Positions 1 to 9,424 are shown, counted from the first letter of the stretch. The stretch: DNA of 64,000 nt from Bacteroidota bacterium (GCA_029573235.1 JAKQGX010000026.1:104982-168981); one strand, 5' to 3'. A program made the numbers and translations. The notes: generated from the letters alone by a model not told the origin.

Positions 1-2
1 CA

Positions 3-86
3 CCTACCGCGCAGGCTGCTGCACCCGTAGCTACTGCATGGGGTGCTGCTCCTACTGCTGAAGGGGGCGATGACTTGCCCTTCTAA
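3..86 (+). CDS. ssb: Single-stranded DNA-binding protein, C-terminal end (partial)
   Basis: Only the last 27 codons are in the window; the reading frame is open from the left edge. The visible tail is rich in Ala, Pro and Thr and ends in the acidic tip DDLPF directly before TAA. This tip (DDDIPF in E. coli) is the conserved peptide by which SSB recruits DNA-repair and replication partners, and the low-complexity linker before it is typical. The OB-fold that would prove the identity lies outside the window. A strong terminator follows. Confidence 0.72.
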   Translation, partial: PTAQAAAPVATAWGAAPTAEGGDDLPF

Positions 87-108
87 CGCCATCTAGCAAC
101 AGTATGAA

Positions 109-150
109 TCTCTCGATTGTAAAATATTAATACAACCGAGAGATTTTTTT
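109..150 (+). terminator. Rho-independent terminator after ssb
   Basis: A 12-bp stem with one mismatch (TCTCTCGATTGT at 109-120 against ACAACCGAGAGA at 132-143) is followed directly by seven T. It ends the ssb transcript and separates it from the outer-membrane gene downstream. Confidence 0.85.
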
Positions 151-227
151 ATGATAATCATTTCTAAAATAAGCGCATACTTAAAAATCAATTCTTGCGC
201 TATTGTTCCTTTTATACCTGCCTATTT

Positions 228-3032
228 ATGCATAAATCCTTACTGTTATTATTTTTTATTGGTTGTTGCTTTTCACAAATTACTACCCGTGCTCAGCCCT
301 TTACTATTAGCGGCACTGTAGTAGATACACTTAATGATAACCGATTACAATATGCTGCCGTTACAGTAATACGTTCGAAAGACTCGGTAATGGAAACCTT
401 CACACGTACGCAACAAGAAGGGCAATTTCAAATAAATCTATCACATGCCGGCAAGTATAATGTAATGATCTCCTTCCCCGGATTGGCAGATTATGTAGAA
501 ACCATCCAGCTTTCTCCCTCGCAGCCATCTGTAAACTTGGGGCTGGTGCCTATGGTGTCAAAATCGTATTTATTGTCGGAATATATTTTGAAACAAGAAA
601 TAGCTGCAATAAAAATCAAAGGGGATACGACGGAGTATGTAGCCGATAGTTTTAAAGTAAGAGACAATGCTACGGTGGAAGAGTTGTTGAAGAAGTTGCC
701 GGGATTGCAAGTGAATAAAAACGGAGAGATAACCGCACAGGGAGAAAAGGTGCAAAAGATCATGGTGGATGGCGAGGAATTTTTTACCGACGATCCGGCA
801 GTTGTATCAAAGAGTTTGCAATCAAAAGCAGTAGATAAGGTGCAGGTGTTTGATAAGAAAAGTGAACAAGCAGAGTTTACCGGCATTGATGATGGATTAC
901 GCGAAAAAACCATCAACCTAAAACTAAAAGAAAATAGTAAGCAAGGTTATTTTGGGAAAGCCGTAGCCGGTGGTGGTACCGATGGTCGTTATGAAAACCA
1001 ACTGATGCTAAATGCCTTCAAAAATAAAAGAAAAATAGCGGCCTTCGGAATTGGTGCTAATACCGGAAAAGTAGGCTTGGGTTGGGATGAAAGAGATAAA
1101 TACAGTGGTGGCAATAACACGCAAACGAATGAGGATGGATATACATATCGGTACTATGAGTCGGATGGTAGTGACGGTAATTGGAATGGCAATTTCAGTG
1201 GGCAAGGGATACCCTCTGCATGGACCGGAGGGCTACATTATTCCAATAAATGGTTGCAAGACCAATTACATTTCAACAGTAACTACCGCTATGCCAATTT
1301 ACAAACCTCCACACAAGGCGCTACGCTCACCCAATACAATCTGGATACGCTACAGTATTATAAAGACGAGCGCAGAAGTGCTCATTCGGTAAACAACCGA
1401 CACAGCTTGGATGTGCGAACAGAATACAAATTGGATAGCCTTACCACCTTGCGCCTTACAGCCCGTGGCGGCAATACGTATATGGTAAATAATGAAGCGT
1501 ATGAGGCGCAATCAAAAGATACCTTGGGTACCATTTTCAATAATAACACTCGCCGTAATAATGTAGAGTCGCTTTCTCAAAACCAGAATGCGACACTGTC
1601 GCTTCAGCGGAAATTTTTAAAGAAAGGTAGAACGTTTGCTGCCACACTCAACGAACGATACAATCAATCGAAGGCAGATAATCATTTATTGTCAACGGTT
1701 ACCATACAAGTAAGCCCCACACCACAATACATAGACCAGCAAAAAGAAAACTACCAGAAAAATCTGCAAGCCGACATTAGCCTTTCATATACCGAGCCTC
1801 TGAGCAAAGTTGTTTTTTGGGAAACCAATTATAGCTATGCCATCAACAACAACTCCGCCAAACGGCTATCCTACAATAAAAATACGGATGGTAACTATAC
1901 GGTTTTAGATAGCCTCTACAGCAGCCATTACGATGTAGATATCCAAACCCAAAAAGGCGGCAGCAATCTTCGGTTAGTGTATAAGAAAATGAATGTTTCT
2001 TTAGGAGGTGCCGTTGCCGGTACGCAGTTTCATCAAAAAGACCATTTCACGAACCGTGATTTCCGTCGCTCTTTTCTCAACTTCTTTCCGAATGCTTCTA
2101 TTACTTACCGCCCACGTCAGCAACAATCCTTTAGCTTGAGATATTACGGCAATACGCAACAACCCACCATAGACCAACTACAACCCATAAGACAAAATAC
2201 GGACCCACTAAATATTTCCGTCGGTAATCCCAATCTAAAACAAGAGTTCAATCACAGTCTCAGTTTTAACTTTAACGACTATAAGGTGTTTAGTGCGTTG
2301 TATAAATATCTTAGTATGAATTTCTCATTTGTCAATAATGACATCAGCCAGTCACAAACCATTAGCGACAATTTCATACGCACCTATCAATACACTAATG
2401 TGAATGGCAACTACAATGGATCGCTGTACGGTGGAATGGGTAAAAATTTTAGGAAATTAAATTTAGGTATCAACTTAAACGGAGGTTTTAATCTATCGAA
2501 CAGCTATTCGTACATGAACGGCGACAAAAACAGAAACGATAACAAAGACATATCATTAAGCATTGGCGCTAATTACAGCAAAGATTCTTTGTGTGAAATA
2601 GAACTGGACTTCAGAACCAACTATAACATGAACTATGCTTCTATCAATAAAAGTCAAACCAATTACTTCAGTTATGCCACCACCTTTAACGTTAGCTTCT
2701 TTTTGCCGAAACGATTTGAAATAGGAACGAGTTTCGATTGGGATATTCGCCAAAAGGTTGCCGCCTTTGATAACAACAACAATGTCTTTCTATGGAACGC
2801 ACACATCAGTAAGAAATTTCTTAAAGGAGATGCGCTGGAATTACGCGCCTCCGCTTATGATATCTTAAACCAAAACAAAGGTTATTCAAGAGTGGCCTAT
2901 GCCAATACCATCACCCAACAAAACTACAACACGCTGCGCCGATATGCCATGCTAAGCCTGATATGGAACTTTACTAAATCATCCATAGTAGCCACCGATA
3001 ACAGTACTCAAATAACTACACAAGAAGATTAA
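228..3032 (+). CDS. TonB-receptor-like outer-membrane beta-barrel protein
   Basis: Start chosen at the ATG at 228, because the residues from there (MHKSLLLLFFIGCC...RAQ) form a signal peptide; the frame is also open upstream to a TTG at 195. About 934 aa. Residues ~25-110 look like a carboxypeptidase-regulatory-like beta-sandwich domain (TISGTVVDTLNDNRLQYAAV). Residues ~140-200 resemble a TonB plug (ATVEELLKKLPGLQV, then KIMVDGEEFF). The remainder alternates aromatic and polar residues with many Asn/Tyr, as in the Bacteroidota outer-membrane beta-barrel family (OMP_b-brl_3). The ligand cannot be told from sequence and no SusD partner is present. It is probably co-transcribed with the GLPGLI gene that starts 2 bases after its stop codon. 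Confidence 0.85.
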   Translation: MHKSLLLLFFIGCCFSQITTRAQPFTISGTVVDTLNDNRLQYAAVTVIRSKDSVMETFTRTQQEGQFQINLSHAGKYNVMISFPGLADYVETIQLSPSQPSVNLGLVPMVSKSYLLSEYILKQEIAAIKIKGDTTEYVADSFKVRDNATVEELLKKLPGLQVNKNGEITAQGEKVQKIMVDGEEFFTDDPAVVSKSLQSKAVDKVQVFDKKSEQAEFTGIDDGLREKTINLKLKENSKQGYFGKAVAGGGTDGRYENQLMLNAFKNKRKIAAFGIGANTGKVGLGWDERDKYSGGNNTQTNEDGYTYRYYESDGSDGNWNGNFSGQGIPSAWTGGLHYSNKWLQDQLHFNSNYRYANLQTSTQGATLTQYNLDTLQYYKDERRSAHSVNNRHSLDVRTEYKLDSLTTLRLTARGGNTYMVNNEAYEAQSKDTLGTIFNNNTRRNNVESLSQNQNATLSLQRKFLKKGRTFAATLNERYNQSKADNHLLSTVTIQVSPTPQYIDQQKENYQKNLQADISLSYTEPLSKVVFWETNYSYAINNNSAKRLSYNKNTDGNYTVLDSLYSSHYDVDIQTQKGGSNLRLVYKKMNVSLGGAVAGTQFHQKDHFTNRDFRRSFLNFFPNASITYRPRQQQSFSLRYYGNTQQPTIDQLQPIRQNTDPLNISVGNPNLKQEFNHSLSFNFNDYKVFSALYKYLSMNFSFVNNDISQSQTISDNFIRTYQYTNVNGNYNGSLYGGMGKNFRKLNLGINLNGGFNLSNSYSYMNGDKNRNDNKDISLSIGANYSKDSLCEIELDFRTNYNMNYASINKSQTNYFSYATTFNVSFFLPKRFEIGTSFDWDIRQKVAAFDNNNNVFLWNAHISKKFLKGDALELRASAYDILNQNKGYSRVAYANTITQQNYNTLRRYAMLSLIWNFTKSSIVATDNSTQITTQED

Positions 3033-3034
3033 TC

Positions 3035-3793
3035 ATGACGAAAAGAATAAGAAAATTCCTATTACTGATGGTGGTAGCATGGTTACCCTTTGTAACTACA
3101 GCACAATACACCACTTATGGCAAGATATCTTACGAACGCAAAACGAATGCTCACCAACTAATGGATGACATGGCAGATGATGATGATGACAATAGTTGGA
3201 TTGCATCCAGGAAAGCACAGACACCTAAATTCAGCACAGCTTATTTCGATTATTTTTTTACCCCCCAAAACAGTTTGTACAAACCCGGTAAAGAATCGGA
3301 CAACAAATACAAAGGTTGGGGCGCACCACCCGCCGCAGATAATATAGTTTTCACCGATTTCTTACAAACACAAGTCACGGCTACCAAACAAGTGTATGAA
3401 GAGTCTTTTTTAGTAAAAGATAGCATACGAAAATTGGAATGGAAGATTGGAGATGAAATACGTACAATAGCAAATTTTAAATGCCGTAAAGCCATCACCA
3501 AGATGTATGACTCTGTAGTGGTGGTGGCATTTTATACAGATGACATTCCGGTAAGTGGAGGGCCAGAGATGTTTGGAGGCTTGCCCGGAGCCATTCTTCA
3601 ATTGGTGATACCAAGATTGCATACCACATGGATAGCTACCCAAGTAGAAGGAACCTTACCGAATACATCAGATATAAAAGAACCCAACAAAGGAAAGCAA
3701 GTGACACAAGAAGCATTGTACAACAGCTTAAACAAAACTGTATCTAAATGGGGTAAATGGGGGCAACGTAGTATATGGTGGAGTATGCTGTAG
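3035..3793 (+). CDS. GLPGLI family protein
   Basis: A 252-aa protein with an N-terminal signal peptide (MTKRIRKFLLLMVVAWLP...TAQ) and the family motif near residues 178-186, here as GLPGAILQL preceded by PEMFGG. It belongs to the Bacteroidota-specific GLPGLI family (TIGR01200-like), which has no proven function. Family members frequently sit beside TonB-dependent or other outer-membrane barrel genes, as here, with 2 bases between stop and start, so a periplasmic or outer-membrane role linked to the preceding gene is likely. An acidic run (DDMADDDDD) near residue 45 is unusual. Confidence 0.85.
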   Translation: MTKRIRKFLLLMVVAWLPFVTTAQYTTYGKISYERKTNAHQLMDDMADDDDDNSWIASRKAQTPKFSTAYFDYFFTPQNSLYKPGKESDNKYKGWGAPPAADNIVFTDFLQTQVTATKQVYEESFLVKDSIRKLEWKIGDEIRTIANFKCRKAITKMYDSVVVVAFYTDDIPVSGGPEMFGGLPGAILQLVIPRLHTTWIATQVEGTLPNTSDIKEPNKGKQVTQEALYNSLNKTVSKWGKWGQRSIWWSML

Positions 3794-3944
3794 TATTGAG
3801 GTTTGCAAATTTCATTAGCTAAAATAGCTGAGCGATAATCATCTCCGTTTAATAACTTTCATATCTTTAAGACCTTGAAGGTGTGGTAGATGTTTTTCAT
3901 CTAACCCAACCAATATTTACTTCAAAACAGCAATAACAACTTTC

Positions 3945-5027
3945 ATGAAACGACTTATTACCACATTATTGTGCGCCACATCTTCTACTGCACTAATGGC
4001 GCAGATTAGCATCACCGCTACGGATATGCCTATATCCGGAGATACGTTGCGATACAGCATGGCTAGCCCTGTTGCAAGTACTATCAACCTTACAACAACC
4101 GGTGCAAATACTACCTGGGATATTACCGCACTCACGCCATTATCTCAATCTGTAGATGCATATAAAACAGCATTACAAGTAAATCCATTGTATGCAGCTA
4201 CCATTTCGGTGTCGGCATACGGTTATAAAGTAGCTGATTCGTTAGGCAATTCAGGCATTTCTTTGCCCATCTCTCTACCTATCTCCATTACAGATATTTA
4301 CACCTTCTTCAATAAGAAAAACAGCCCTTCCCGTTTCATTGCCGAAGCCTTTGCGGCCAATGTTTCCGGCTTACCTACTGCTGCCAATTACAGCGACGAA
4401 GATGAATGGTATTTTTTTCCTTTGAACTATAATAATCACGACAGCTCTACTTTTAAATTAAGCTACAGCATGGCAGGTTTAGGCTCCTTTTCACAACAGG
4501 GTAAAAGAATAACCGATGTGGACGGATGGGGCACCATCAAAACACCACAGTTTCCCACAGGTGTTTCTTGTTTGCGCGTACGCTCTGTCGTTTCAGAGAT
4601 AGATAGCATTTCCTTTAGCGGCACAGCGTTTGGAATGCCACGCAAGACCGTAGAATACAAGTGGCTTGCCAATGGAGAACACTATCCCATATTATGGGTT
4701 TCGGCTAATGTGACCGGCAATACAGAAACCATCACCTCTATACGCTATAGAGATCAGTACCGTCCTATAACTACAAGCATTGCTACGACATCCCAAGCGC
4801 CTTCTATATTGACAGCATATCCCAATCCGGCACAAGGTGATAATATGAACATTGCCTTGCCTTCCGATTGGACAAACTATACCATTGAAGTGTTTGATAT
4901 CAATGGCAAGCTATTGTTGCAACAACAAAACCGCAACCACTTTACCATTCAGGGATGGAGCCATGGCAACTACTTGGTGCGTGTTTCCGGTGAGAGGGGT
5001 TTGGGCTTTGCGCAGTTTATCAAATAA
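3945..5027 (+). CDS. Secreted protein with type IX secretion C-terminal domain
   Basis: 360 aa. Residues 1-19 are a signal peptide ending in AQ. The central ~250 residues are a beta-rich domain I do not recognise. The last ~75 residues (from LTAYPNPAQGD through VFDINGKLL to GNYLVRV) are a type-A T9SS sorting domain, which directs the protein through the PorSS/T9SS to the cell surface. It lies 150 bases after the GLPGLI gene and ahead of a strong hairpin, so it is probably a separate unit. The function of the passenger domain is unknown. Confidence 0.8.
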   Translation: MKRLITTLLCATSSTALMAQISITATDMPISGDTLRYSMASPVASTINLTTTGANTTWDITALTPLSQSVDAYKTALQVNPLYAATISVSAYGYKVADSLGNSGISLPISLPISITDIYTFFNKKNSPSRFIAEAFAANVSGLPTAANYSDEDEWYFFPLNYNNHDSSTFKLSYSMAGLGSFSQQGKRITDVDGWGTIKTPQFPTGVSCLRVRSVVSEIDSISFSGTAFGMPRKTVEYKWLANGEHYPILWVSANVTGNTETITSIRYRDQYRPITTSIATTSQAPSILTAYPNPAQGDNMNIALPSDWTNYTIEVFDINGKLLLQQQNRNHFTIQGWSHGNYLVRVSGERGLGFAQFIK

Positions 5028-5060
5028 CACAACGAAAAACACAATACCCTTGTGAAAAGA

Positions 5061-5092
5061 CAATAGGCTGCTTCAATTGAGGCAGCCTATTG
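5061..5092. terminator. Perfect inverted repeat between convergent genes
   Basis: An 11-bp perfect stem (CAATAGGCTGC at 5061-5071 with its complement at 5082-5092) has a loop that is itself nearly palindromic. It lies between the T9SS cargo gene (+) and dapA (-). The T tract is weak on both strands, so it would act as a bidirectional terminator or RNA-stabilising hairpin. Confidence 0.65.
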
Positions 5093-5157
5093 GTTTATGA
5101 TGACTGTATAAAACAGTTTGGTAATTGCAATGTTTTGGATGATAACAATCACATTCG

Positions 5158-6030
5158 TTAAGAAGCCATAGCAATGTCTATTTTGTTTTGTAAATCGGCG
5201 GAAGCGCTTACCAGTGGCAGTCTTAATACATTTTCTAGGATGCCCATTTTGGAAAGTACGTATTTCACACCGGTAGGATTGCCTTCTGCAAATAATAAAC
5301 GGGTTTTTGCCAGCAAGCTATAATGGATTGCTTTTGCTGATGCCATATTGCCGGACAATGCTTCATTAACCATAGTTGTAAAATCTTGGGTAAAACAATT
5401 GGCAGCTACAGAAATTACTCCTTCAAAGCCAATTGCTATTTGAGGCATTACCAAGTCATCATCGCCGGATAAAACCGCAAAATGCTCCGGTTTCCCTTGT
5501 ACCAAGTCCATGCACTGCGAAAAAACACCACTGGCTTCTTTGATGGCTACAATGTTTTTAAACTCATTGGCTAATCGTAGCGCCGTAGCTGGTAAGATAT
5601 TCGTTACCGTTCTGCCCGGTACATTATAAAGAATAATGGGCTTATCGGTAGCCGTAGCAATGGCTTTAAAATGTTGGTATATCCCTTCTTGAGAGGGTTT
5701 GTTGTAATAAGGCGCTACACTAAGAATGCCGGCAACACCCTCTAAAGGATATTCCTTAAGTTGCTGGATGACTTCAGCCGTATTATTACCGCCAATACCG
5801 CATACTACCGGTACACGACCCTTAGCATGTTCTACTACCAGTGCCAACACTTCTTTTTTCTCTGCAGAGGTGAGGGTGGGAGTTTCGGCAGTAGTACCCA
5901 ATGCTACCAGATAGTTGACACCATTGTCAATGACGTAGTCAACTAATTTTTTTAATGCCGGAACGTCAATAGCGCCGGAAGTATTAAAGGGAGTTACCAA
6001 GGCAACACCCGTACCGCGAAAAAGATGCAT
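5158..6030 (-). CDS. dapA: 4-hydroxy-tetrahydrodipicolinate synthase
   Basis: 290 aa, close to the family length of ~292. It condenses pyruvate with aspartate semialdehyde, the first committed step of lysine/diaminopimelate synthesis in the cytosol. Visible signatures are GTGVALVTPF at the N-terminus, LGTTAETPTL (the substrate Thr-Thr pair), LYNVPGRTV with the catalytic Tyr, and IVAIKEASG with the Schiff-base Lys. It lies 40 bases downstream of accA on the same strand and is probably transcribed with it from the promoter at 7047-7076. Confidence 0.96.
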   Translation of the reverse strand: MHLFRGTGVALVTPFNTSGAIDVPALKKLVDYVIDNGVNYLVALGTTAETPTLTSAEKKEVLALVVEHAKGRVPVVCGIGGNNTAEVIQQLKEYPLEGVAGILSVAPYYNKPSQEGIYQHFKAIATATDKPIILYNVPGRTVTNILPATALRLANEFKNIVAIKEASGVFSQCMDLVQGKPEHFAVLSGDDDLVMPQIAIGFEGVISVAANCFTQDFTTMVNEALSGNMASAKAIHYSLLAKTRLLFAEGNPTGVKYVLSKMGILENVLRLPLVSASADLQNKIDIAMAS

Positions 6031-6070
6031 AGTATGATGTAGTATAAAATGTAAAAATCAATTCGTGTAA

Positions 6071-7027
6071 TTACAGCTCTTCATAAAAGCCCATGTTCTC
6101 AAATTTGGTGATACGCTCAGCAATTCGGGTGTCTGCTGTTTTGCCGGACAGCTCCTTTAAAGATTGTATTAAATAATCTTTCAGGGTAGCCGCCATTTCC
6201 TCAGGATTGCCATGAGCACCGCCAACCGGCTCTTTCAGCACATCATCTACCAAGTTAAATCCCTGCATGTCTTTAGACGTGAGCTTTAGTTGCTCGGCAG
6301 CTTGTACTTTATAATCCCAGCTTCGCCACAAGATGGTAGAGCAGTTTTCGGGAGAGATAACCGTGTACCAAGTGTTTTCCAACATAGCTACTTTGTCACC
6401 GATGCCAATACCCAATGCGCCACCGGAGGCACCTTCGCCAATGATGACACAGATAACGGGTACTTTCAAGTTGACCATCTCAAAAAGGTTGCGGGCAATT
6501 GCTTCTCCTTGTCCACGTTCTTCGGCTTCCAAGCCGGGGTAAGCGCCCGGTGTGTCGATTAATGTAATGATGGGGCGATTAAATTTTTCTGCCATCTTCA
6601 TCAGCCGTAACGCTTTCCGATAGCCTTCGGGGTTGGCCATTCCAAAATTGCGCAATTGACGCATCTTCGTATTGGTGCCTTTTTGTTGCCCTATTACCAT
6701 TACGGGCATCCCTTCCAGTTCAGCCATACCACCTACCATCGCTTTATCATCTTTTACTTGACGATCGCCATATAGCTCAGTAAAGCTGGAGAAGATTTTA
6801 TTGATATAATAAAAAGTGTAAGGGCGCTCCGGATGGCGGCTCAGTTGTACTCGTTGCCAAGGGCTGAGGTTTTGGTAGATATGCTCACGAGTACTTTTTA
6901 TAGTGTCTTCCAGTTCTTGAATACTTTTAGACATGTCTATCTGATGATTTTTGACAGACATTTCTTTTAATTTATGGAGTTGGCCATACAACTCTTCTAA
7001 AGGCTTTTCGAAATCTAAAAATTGCAT
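6071..7027 (-). CDS. accA: Acetyl-CoA carboxylase carboxyltransferase subunit alpha
   Basis: 318 aa, the usual full length (E. coli 319). It forms the carboxyltransferase with AccD and transfers CO2 from biotin to acetyl-CoA to make malonyl-CoA for fatty-acid synthesis. Motifs include [28 protein letters not shown] and the oxyanion-hole region [16 protein letters not shown]. accD is not in the window. A canonical Bacteroidota promoter lies 20 bases upstream of the ATG. dapA follows on the same strand. Confidence 0.97.
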   Translation of the reverse strand: MQFLDFEKPLEELYGQLHKLKEMSVKNHQIDMSKSIQELEDTIKSTREHIYQNLSPWQRVQLSRHPERPYTFYYINKIFSSFTELYGDRQVKDDKAMVGGMAELEGMPVMVIGQQKGTNTKMRQLRNFGMANPEGYRKALRLMKMAEKFNRPIITLIDTPGAYPGLEAEERGQGEAIARNLFEMVNLKVPVICVIIGEGASGGALGIGIGDKVAMLENTWYTVISPENCSTILWRSWDYKVQAAEQLKLTSKDMQGFNLVDDVLKEPVGGAHGNPEEMAATLKDYLIQSLKELSGKTADTRIAERITKFENMGFYEEL

Positions 7028-7046
7028 AAAGACAGTTTAGCGTTGA

Positions 7047-7076
7047 CAAATATAAAGGTCGCTAAAAAAAAATCAA
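7047..7076 (-). promoter_or_regulatory. Promoter of accA(-dapA)
   Basis: On the minus strand a -33 TTG (7074-7076) is followed, after 19 bases, by a -7 box TATATTTG (7047-7054), a perfect fit to the Bacteroidota primary-sigma consensus TAnnTTTG. The accA ATG is 20 bases further on. It is back-to-back with the tRNA-Asp promoter. Confidence 0.75.
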
Positions 7077-7082
7077 TAAGGA

Positions 7083-7115
7083 TTTGCAGGTTTGATTTTT
7101 TTGTGCTTATATTTG
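7083..7115 (+). promoter_or_regulatory. Promoter of tRNA-Asp
   Basis: TTTG (7083-7086), 21 bases, then TATATTTG (7108-7115). The mature tRNA starts 18 bases after the -7 box. This matches the Bacteroidota TTG / TAnnTTTG promoter pattern. Confidence 0.75.
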
Positions 7116-7132
7116 CAGCCCAATCGGAGAAT

Positions 7133-7206
7133 GGATCGGTAGTTCAGTTGGTTAGAATGCCGCCCTGTCACGGCGGAGGTCGCGGGTTCGAGTCCCGTCC
7201 GGTCCG
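7133..7206 (+). tRNA. tRNA-Asp (GTC)
   Basis: A 74-nt cloverleaf. The acceptor stem GGATCGG pairs with CCGGTCC (one G-T pair), with discriminator G. The anticodon stem CCGCC/GGCGG encloses the loop CTGTCAC with anticodon GTC, and the T arm contains GGTTCGAGTCC. CCA is not encoded. A terminator follows at once, so the transcript is monocistronic. Confidence 0.97.
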
Positions 7207-7207
7207 C

Positions 7208-7241
7208 AAAAGGTCATCAATTTGATGACCTTTTGTTTTTT
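7208..7241 (+). terminator. Terminator of tRNA-Asp
   Basis: AAAAGGTCATC pairs with GATGACCTTTT around a loop of about 5 bases, followed by GTTTTTT. The T tract touches the stop codon of the convergent ispE gene, so the hairpin may serve both directions. Confidence 0.88.
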
Positions 7242-8013
7242 ATTTCGATGCCTCAAAAATTCCATAAATAGCGCTTCCCGTTCCACTCATTGAGGCATAG
7301 AGCGCACCATCTTCGTAAAGTTTATTTTTTATTTCTTGCAAGGTGGGGTGTTTGCTGAACACCGTCTTTTCAAAATCATTTTGTACATATTGTTTCCATT
7401 GTGCTATATCGGCAACAGATAAAGTACGCAGATCGAAAGCAGCCGGCTGGGGTGTAATTTGATGAAAAGCATCTTTGGTAGCAACGTGAATACCGGGAGT
7501 AATGATTTTTATCTCATAGCCCGATAAATCTAACGATATTGCTTGCATGACCTCGCCTCGTCCGGTGGCATATTGAGGGGTGTTATTAATAAAAAAAGGA
7601 CAATCGCTGCCCAATTCCAATGCCCAATCGCACAAAGTAGCAGTGTCTTGTTTTAGATGATAGGCTTCATTCAGCATCGTAAGCATAAAGGCACCATCTG
7701 CGGAACCTCCGCCCAATCCGGCTCCCATCGGTATGGCTTTGTGGAGATAGATGTCCAATGGTGGCAAAACACCGTTTAGTTTCGATTGTATCAAATGATA
7801 GGCCTTCCAAACCAAGTTGTCAGTAGGGTTGCCGGCTACCGCTAATCCCGATACGTTCATCTTCGTTACGCCATTCGTAGCGGGCACCATTTCCAAGGCA
7901 TCTTTATAGTTTTTTACGGGATAAAAAATGGTTTCCAACTCATGGTATCCATCGGCTCGCTTTTGTGTTACAAATAAGCCAATGTTGATTTTTGCATTCG
8001 GAAATGTAATCAT
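7240..8013 (-). CDS. ispE: 4-diphosphocytidyl-2-C-methyl-D-erythritol kinase
   Basis: 257 aa, slightly shorter than the E. coli enzyme (283). A GHMP-family kinase that phosphorylates CDP-methylerythritol in the MEP isoprenoid pathway. Motifs: N-terminal PNAKINIGLFV, the ATP-binding glycine loop PMGAGLGGGSADG near residue 95, and the C-terminal SGTGSAIYG motif. It runs divergently from the ABC ATPase gene, with 49 bases between the two starts, and converges on tRNA-Asp. Confidence 0.95.
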   Translation of the reverse strand: MITFPNAKINIGLFVTQKRADGYHELETIFYPVKNYKDALEMVPATNGVTKMNVSGLAVAGNPTDNLVWKAYHLIQSKLNGVLPPLDIYLHKAIPMGAGLGGGSADGAFMLTMLNEAYHLKQDTATLCDWALELGSDCPFFINNTPQYATGRGEVMQAISLDLSGYEIKIITPGIHVATKDAFHQITPQPAAFDLRTLSVADIAQWKQYVQNDFEKTVFSKHPTLQEIKNKLYEDGALYASMSGTGSAIYGIFEASK

Positions 8014-8032
8014 GGTGCGATAAAAATATCTG

Positions 8033-8040
8033 TATTTTTG
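8033..8040 (+). promoter_or_regulatory. -7 box of the ABC-ATPase gene
   Basis: TATTTTTG fits TAnnTTTG and lies 22 bases before the ATG at 8063. No convincing -33 TTG at the usual spacing. Confidence 0.5.
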
Positions 8041-8062
8041 AAAACTCTACCTACAGAGTCTT

Positions 8063-8749
8063 ATGCAGGAAGTTATTTCACTCAACAATATTCGTAAAAG
8101 TTATTTTCTTGGTAAGCAGGAATTGCCCGTTTTAAAAGGCATCCAATTACAAGTATTCCAAAAGGAGTATGTAGCCCTCATGGGTCCCAGCGGCTCGGGT
8201 AAGTCAACATTAATGAACATCATTGGTTGCCTCGACACGCCTACCAGCGGACAATACATCCTCAATCAACAGGACGTCAGCAAAATGAGTGATGATGAAT
8301 TGGCTGACGTTCGGAATTCCGAAATAGGGTTTGTATTCCAACAGTTCAATTTGTTGCCGCGCCTTACAGCGTGGGAAAATGTAGCGCTTCCACTGATATA
8401 CGCCGGTGTCGGCAAATCGGAACGAGAAGCAAGAGCAAAAGATATGTTGGAAAGAGTGGGATTAAAAGATAGAAGCCATCACAAGCCCAACGAACTATCG
8501 GGTGGACAAAGCCAGCGGGTAGCTATTGCTCGAGCCCTCATCAACAATCCATCGCTGTTGTTGGCAGATGAGCCTACCGGCAACCTCGATACCAAGACTT
8601 CCATAGAAATCATGGAACTATTTTCACAAATTCAAGAACAAGGCAACACGGTAGTATTAGTAACACACGAAGAAGATATCGCTCAATTCACCAAGCGAGT
8701 AGTGCGCCTGCGCGATGGTGTCATTGAAAGCGACCAATTAACCCAATAA
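8063..8749 (+). CDS. ABC transporter ATP-binding protein (LolD/MacB type)
   Basis: 228 aa, a single nucleotide-binding domain. Walker [10 protein letters not shown] near residue 42, Q-loop [11 protein letters not shown], signature [15 protein letters not shown] near residue 143, Walker [13 protein letters not shown] and the switch His in VTHEE. The [15 protein letters not shown] stretch and overall length are typical of the LolCDE/MacB/FtsE group, which powers lipoprotein release or mechanotransmission rather than substrate import. No permease gene is adjacent, so the membrane partner must be elsewhere. Confidence 0.9.
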   Translation: MQEVISLNNIRKSYFLGKQELPVLKGIQLQVFQKEYVALMGPSGSGKSTLMNIIGCLDTPTSGQYILNQQDVSKMSDDELADVRNSEIGFVFQQFNLLPRLTAWENVALPLIYAGVGKSEREARAKDMLERVGLKDRSHHKPNELSGGQSQRVAIARALINNPSLLLADEPTGNLDTKTSIEIMELFSQIQEQGNTVVLVTHEEDIAQFTKRVVRLRDGVIESDQLTQ

Positions 8750-8818
8750 CCCATTACTGATTTTTCGCTTCAGCAATATAATACACTACCGTCCCCCAAC
8801 CCTCGGAAAAGAAACGGA

Positions 8819-8826
8819 TACCTTTG
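8819..8826 (+). promoter_or_regulatory. -7 box of the adenosyltransferase gene
   Basis: TACCTTTG, a perfect TAnnTTTG, ends 16 bases before the ATG at 8843. The predicted leader is about 10 nt, too short for a normal Shine-Dalgarno sequence. Confidence 0.55.
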
Positions 8827-8842
8827 CAAAAAAAAGTAAACC

Positions 8843-9406
8843 ATGGCATTTAAAATATATACCAAGACAGGCGACAAAGGCAGCACCAGCCTTATTGGCG
8901 GCGTGCGCGTACCCAAAAACCACATCCGCATCGAAGCCTATGGCACCGTAGATGAACTGAACTCATACATCGGTGTGGTGAGCGATAGCCTTCAACAAAC
9001 AGAACTGAAGGAATGGCTCCGTGAAATTCAAGACCGCCTCTTTACCATTGGCTCGGTGCTGGCCACCAATCCCGACAAAGAAGTGAAAATGAAACTGCCC
9101 GACTTGCATGATGCCGATATCGAATGGCTGGAACAACGCATCGACAAAATGAATGAAGTGCTGCCCGAAATGCGCTCCTTCATCCTTCCCGGAGGTCATC
9201 TGGCGGCTTCGCACACACATGTTGCCCGTTGCATTTGTCGCCGTGCCGAGCGGTTGAGCGTCGGTATGGCAGAGCAACAAACTTACGTGCCCGAGTTGGT
9301 CATCAAATACCTCAATCGCTTATCCGACTTCCTTTTCGTATTGTCAAGGTATATCGCTCACCTTCATGGTGCTGCTGAAATACCTTGGAGGGCAAGGGTT
9401 TCATAA
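8843..9406 (+). CDS. Cob(I)yrinic acid a,c-diamide adenosyltransferase, PduO type
   Basis: 187 aa, the usual length of PduO-family ATP:corrinoid adenosyltransferases. It transfers the 5'-deoxyadenosyl group of ATP to cob(I)alamin to make coenzyme B12. Signatures: N-terminal ATP loop YTKTGDKGSTSLIGG, the VDELNSYIG stretch, and the helix CICRRAERLSV carrying the catalytic Arg/Glu pair. No other cobalamin gene is adjacent. The likely client is the fused B12-dependent mutase at 32970-36383. It has its own -7 box. Confidence 0.93.
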   Translation: MAFKIYTKTGDKGSTSLIGGVRVPKNHIRIEAYGTVDELNSYIGVVSDSLQQTELKEWLREIQDRLFTIGSVLATNPDKEVKMKLPDLHDADIEWLEQRIDKMNEVLPEMRSFILPGGHLAASHTHVARCICRRAERLSVGMAEQQTYVPELVIKYLNRLSDFLFVLSRYIAHLHGAAEIPWRARVS

Positions 9407-9424
9407 AGTTTGTTTTCTTTTTTT

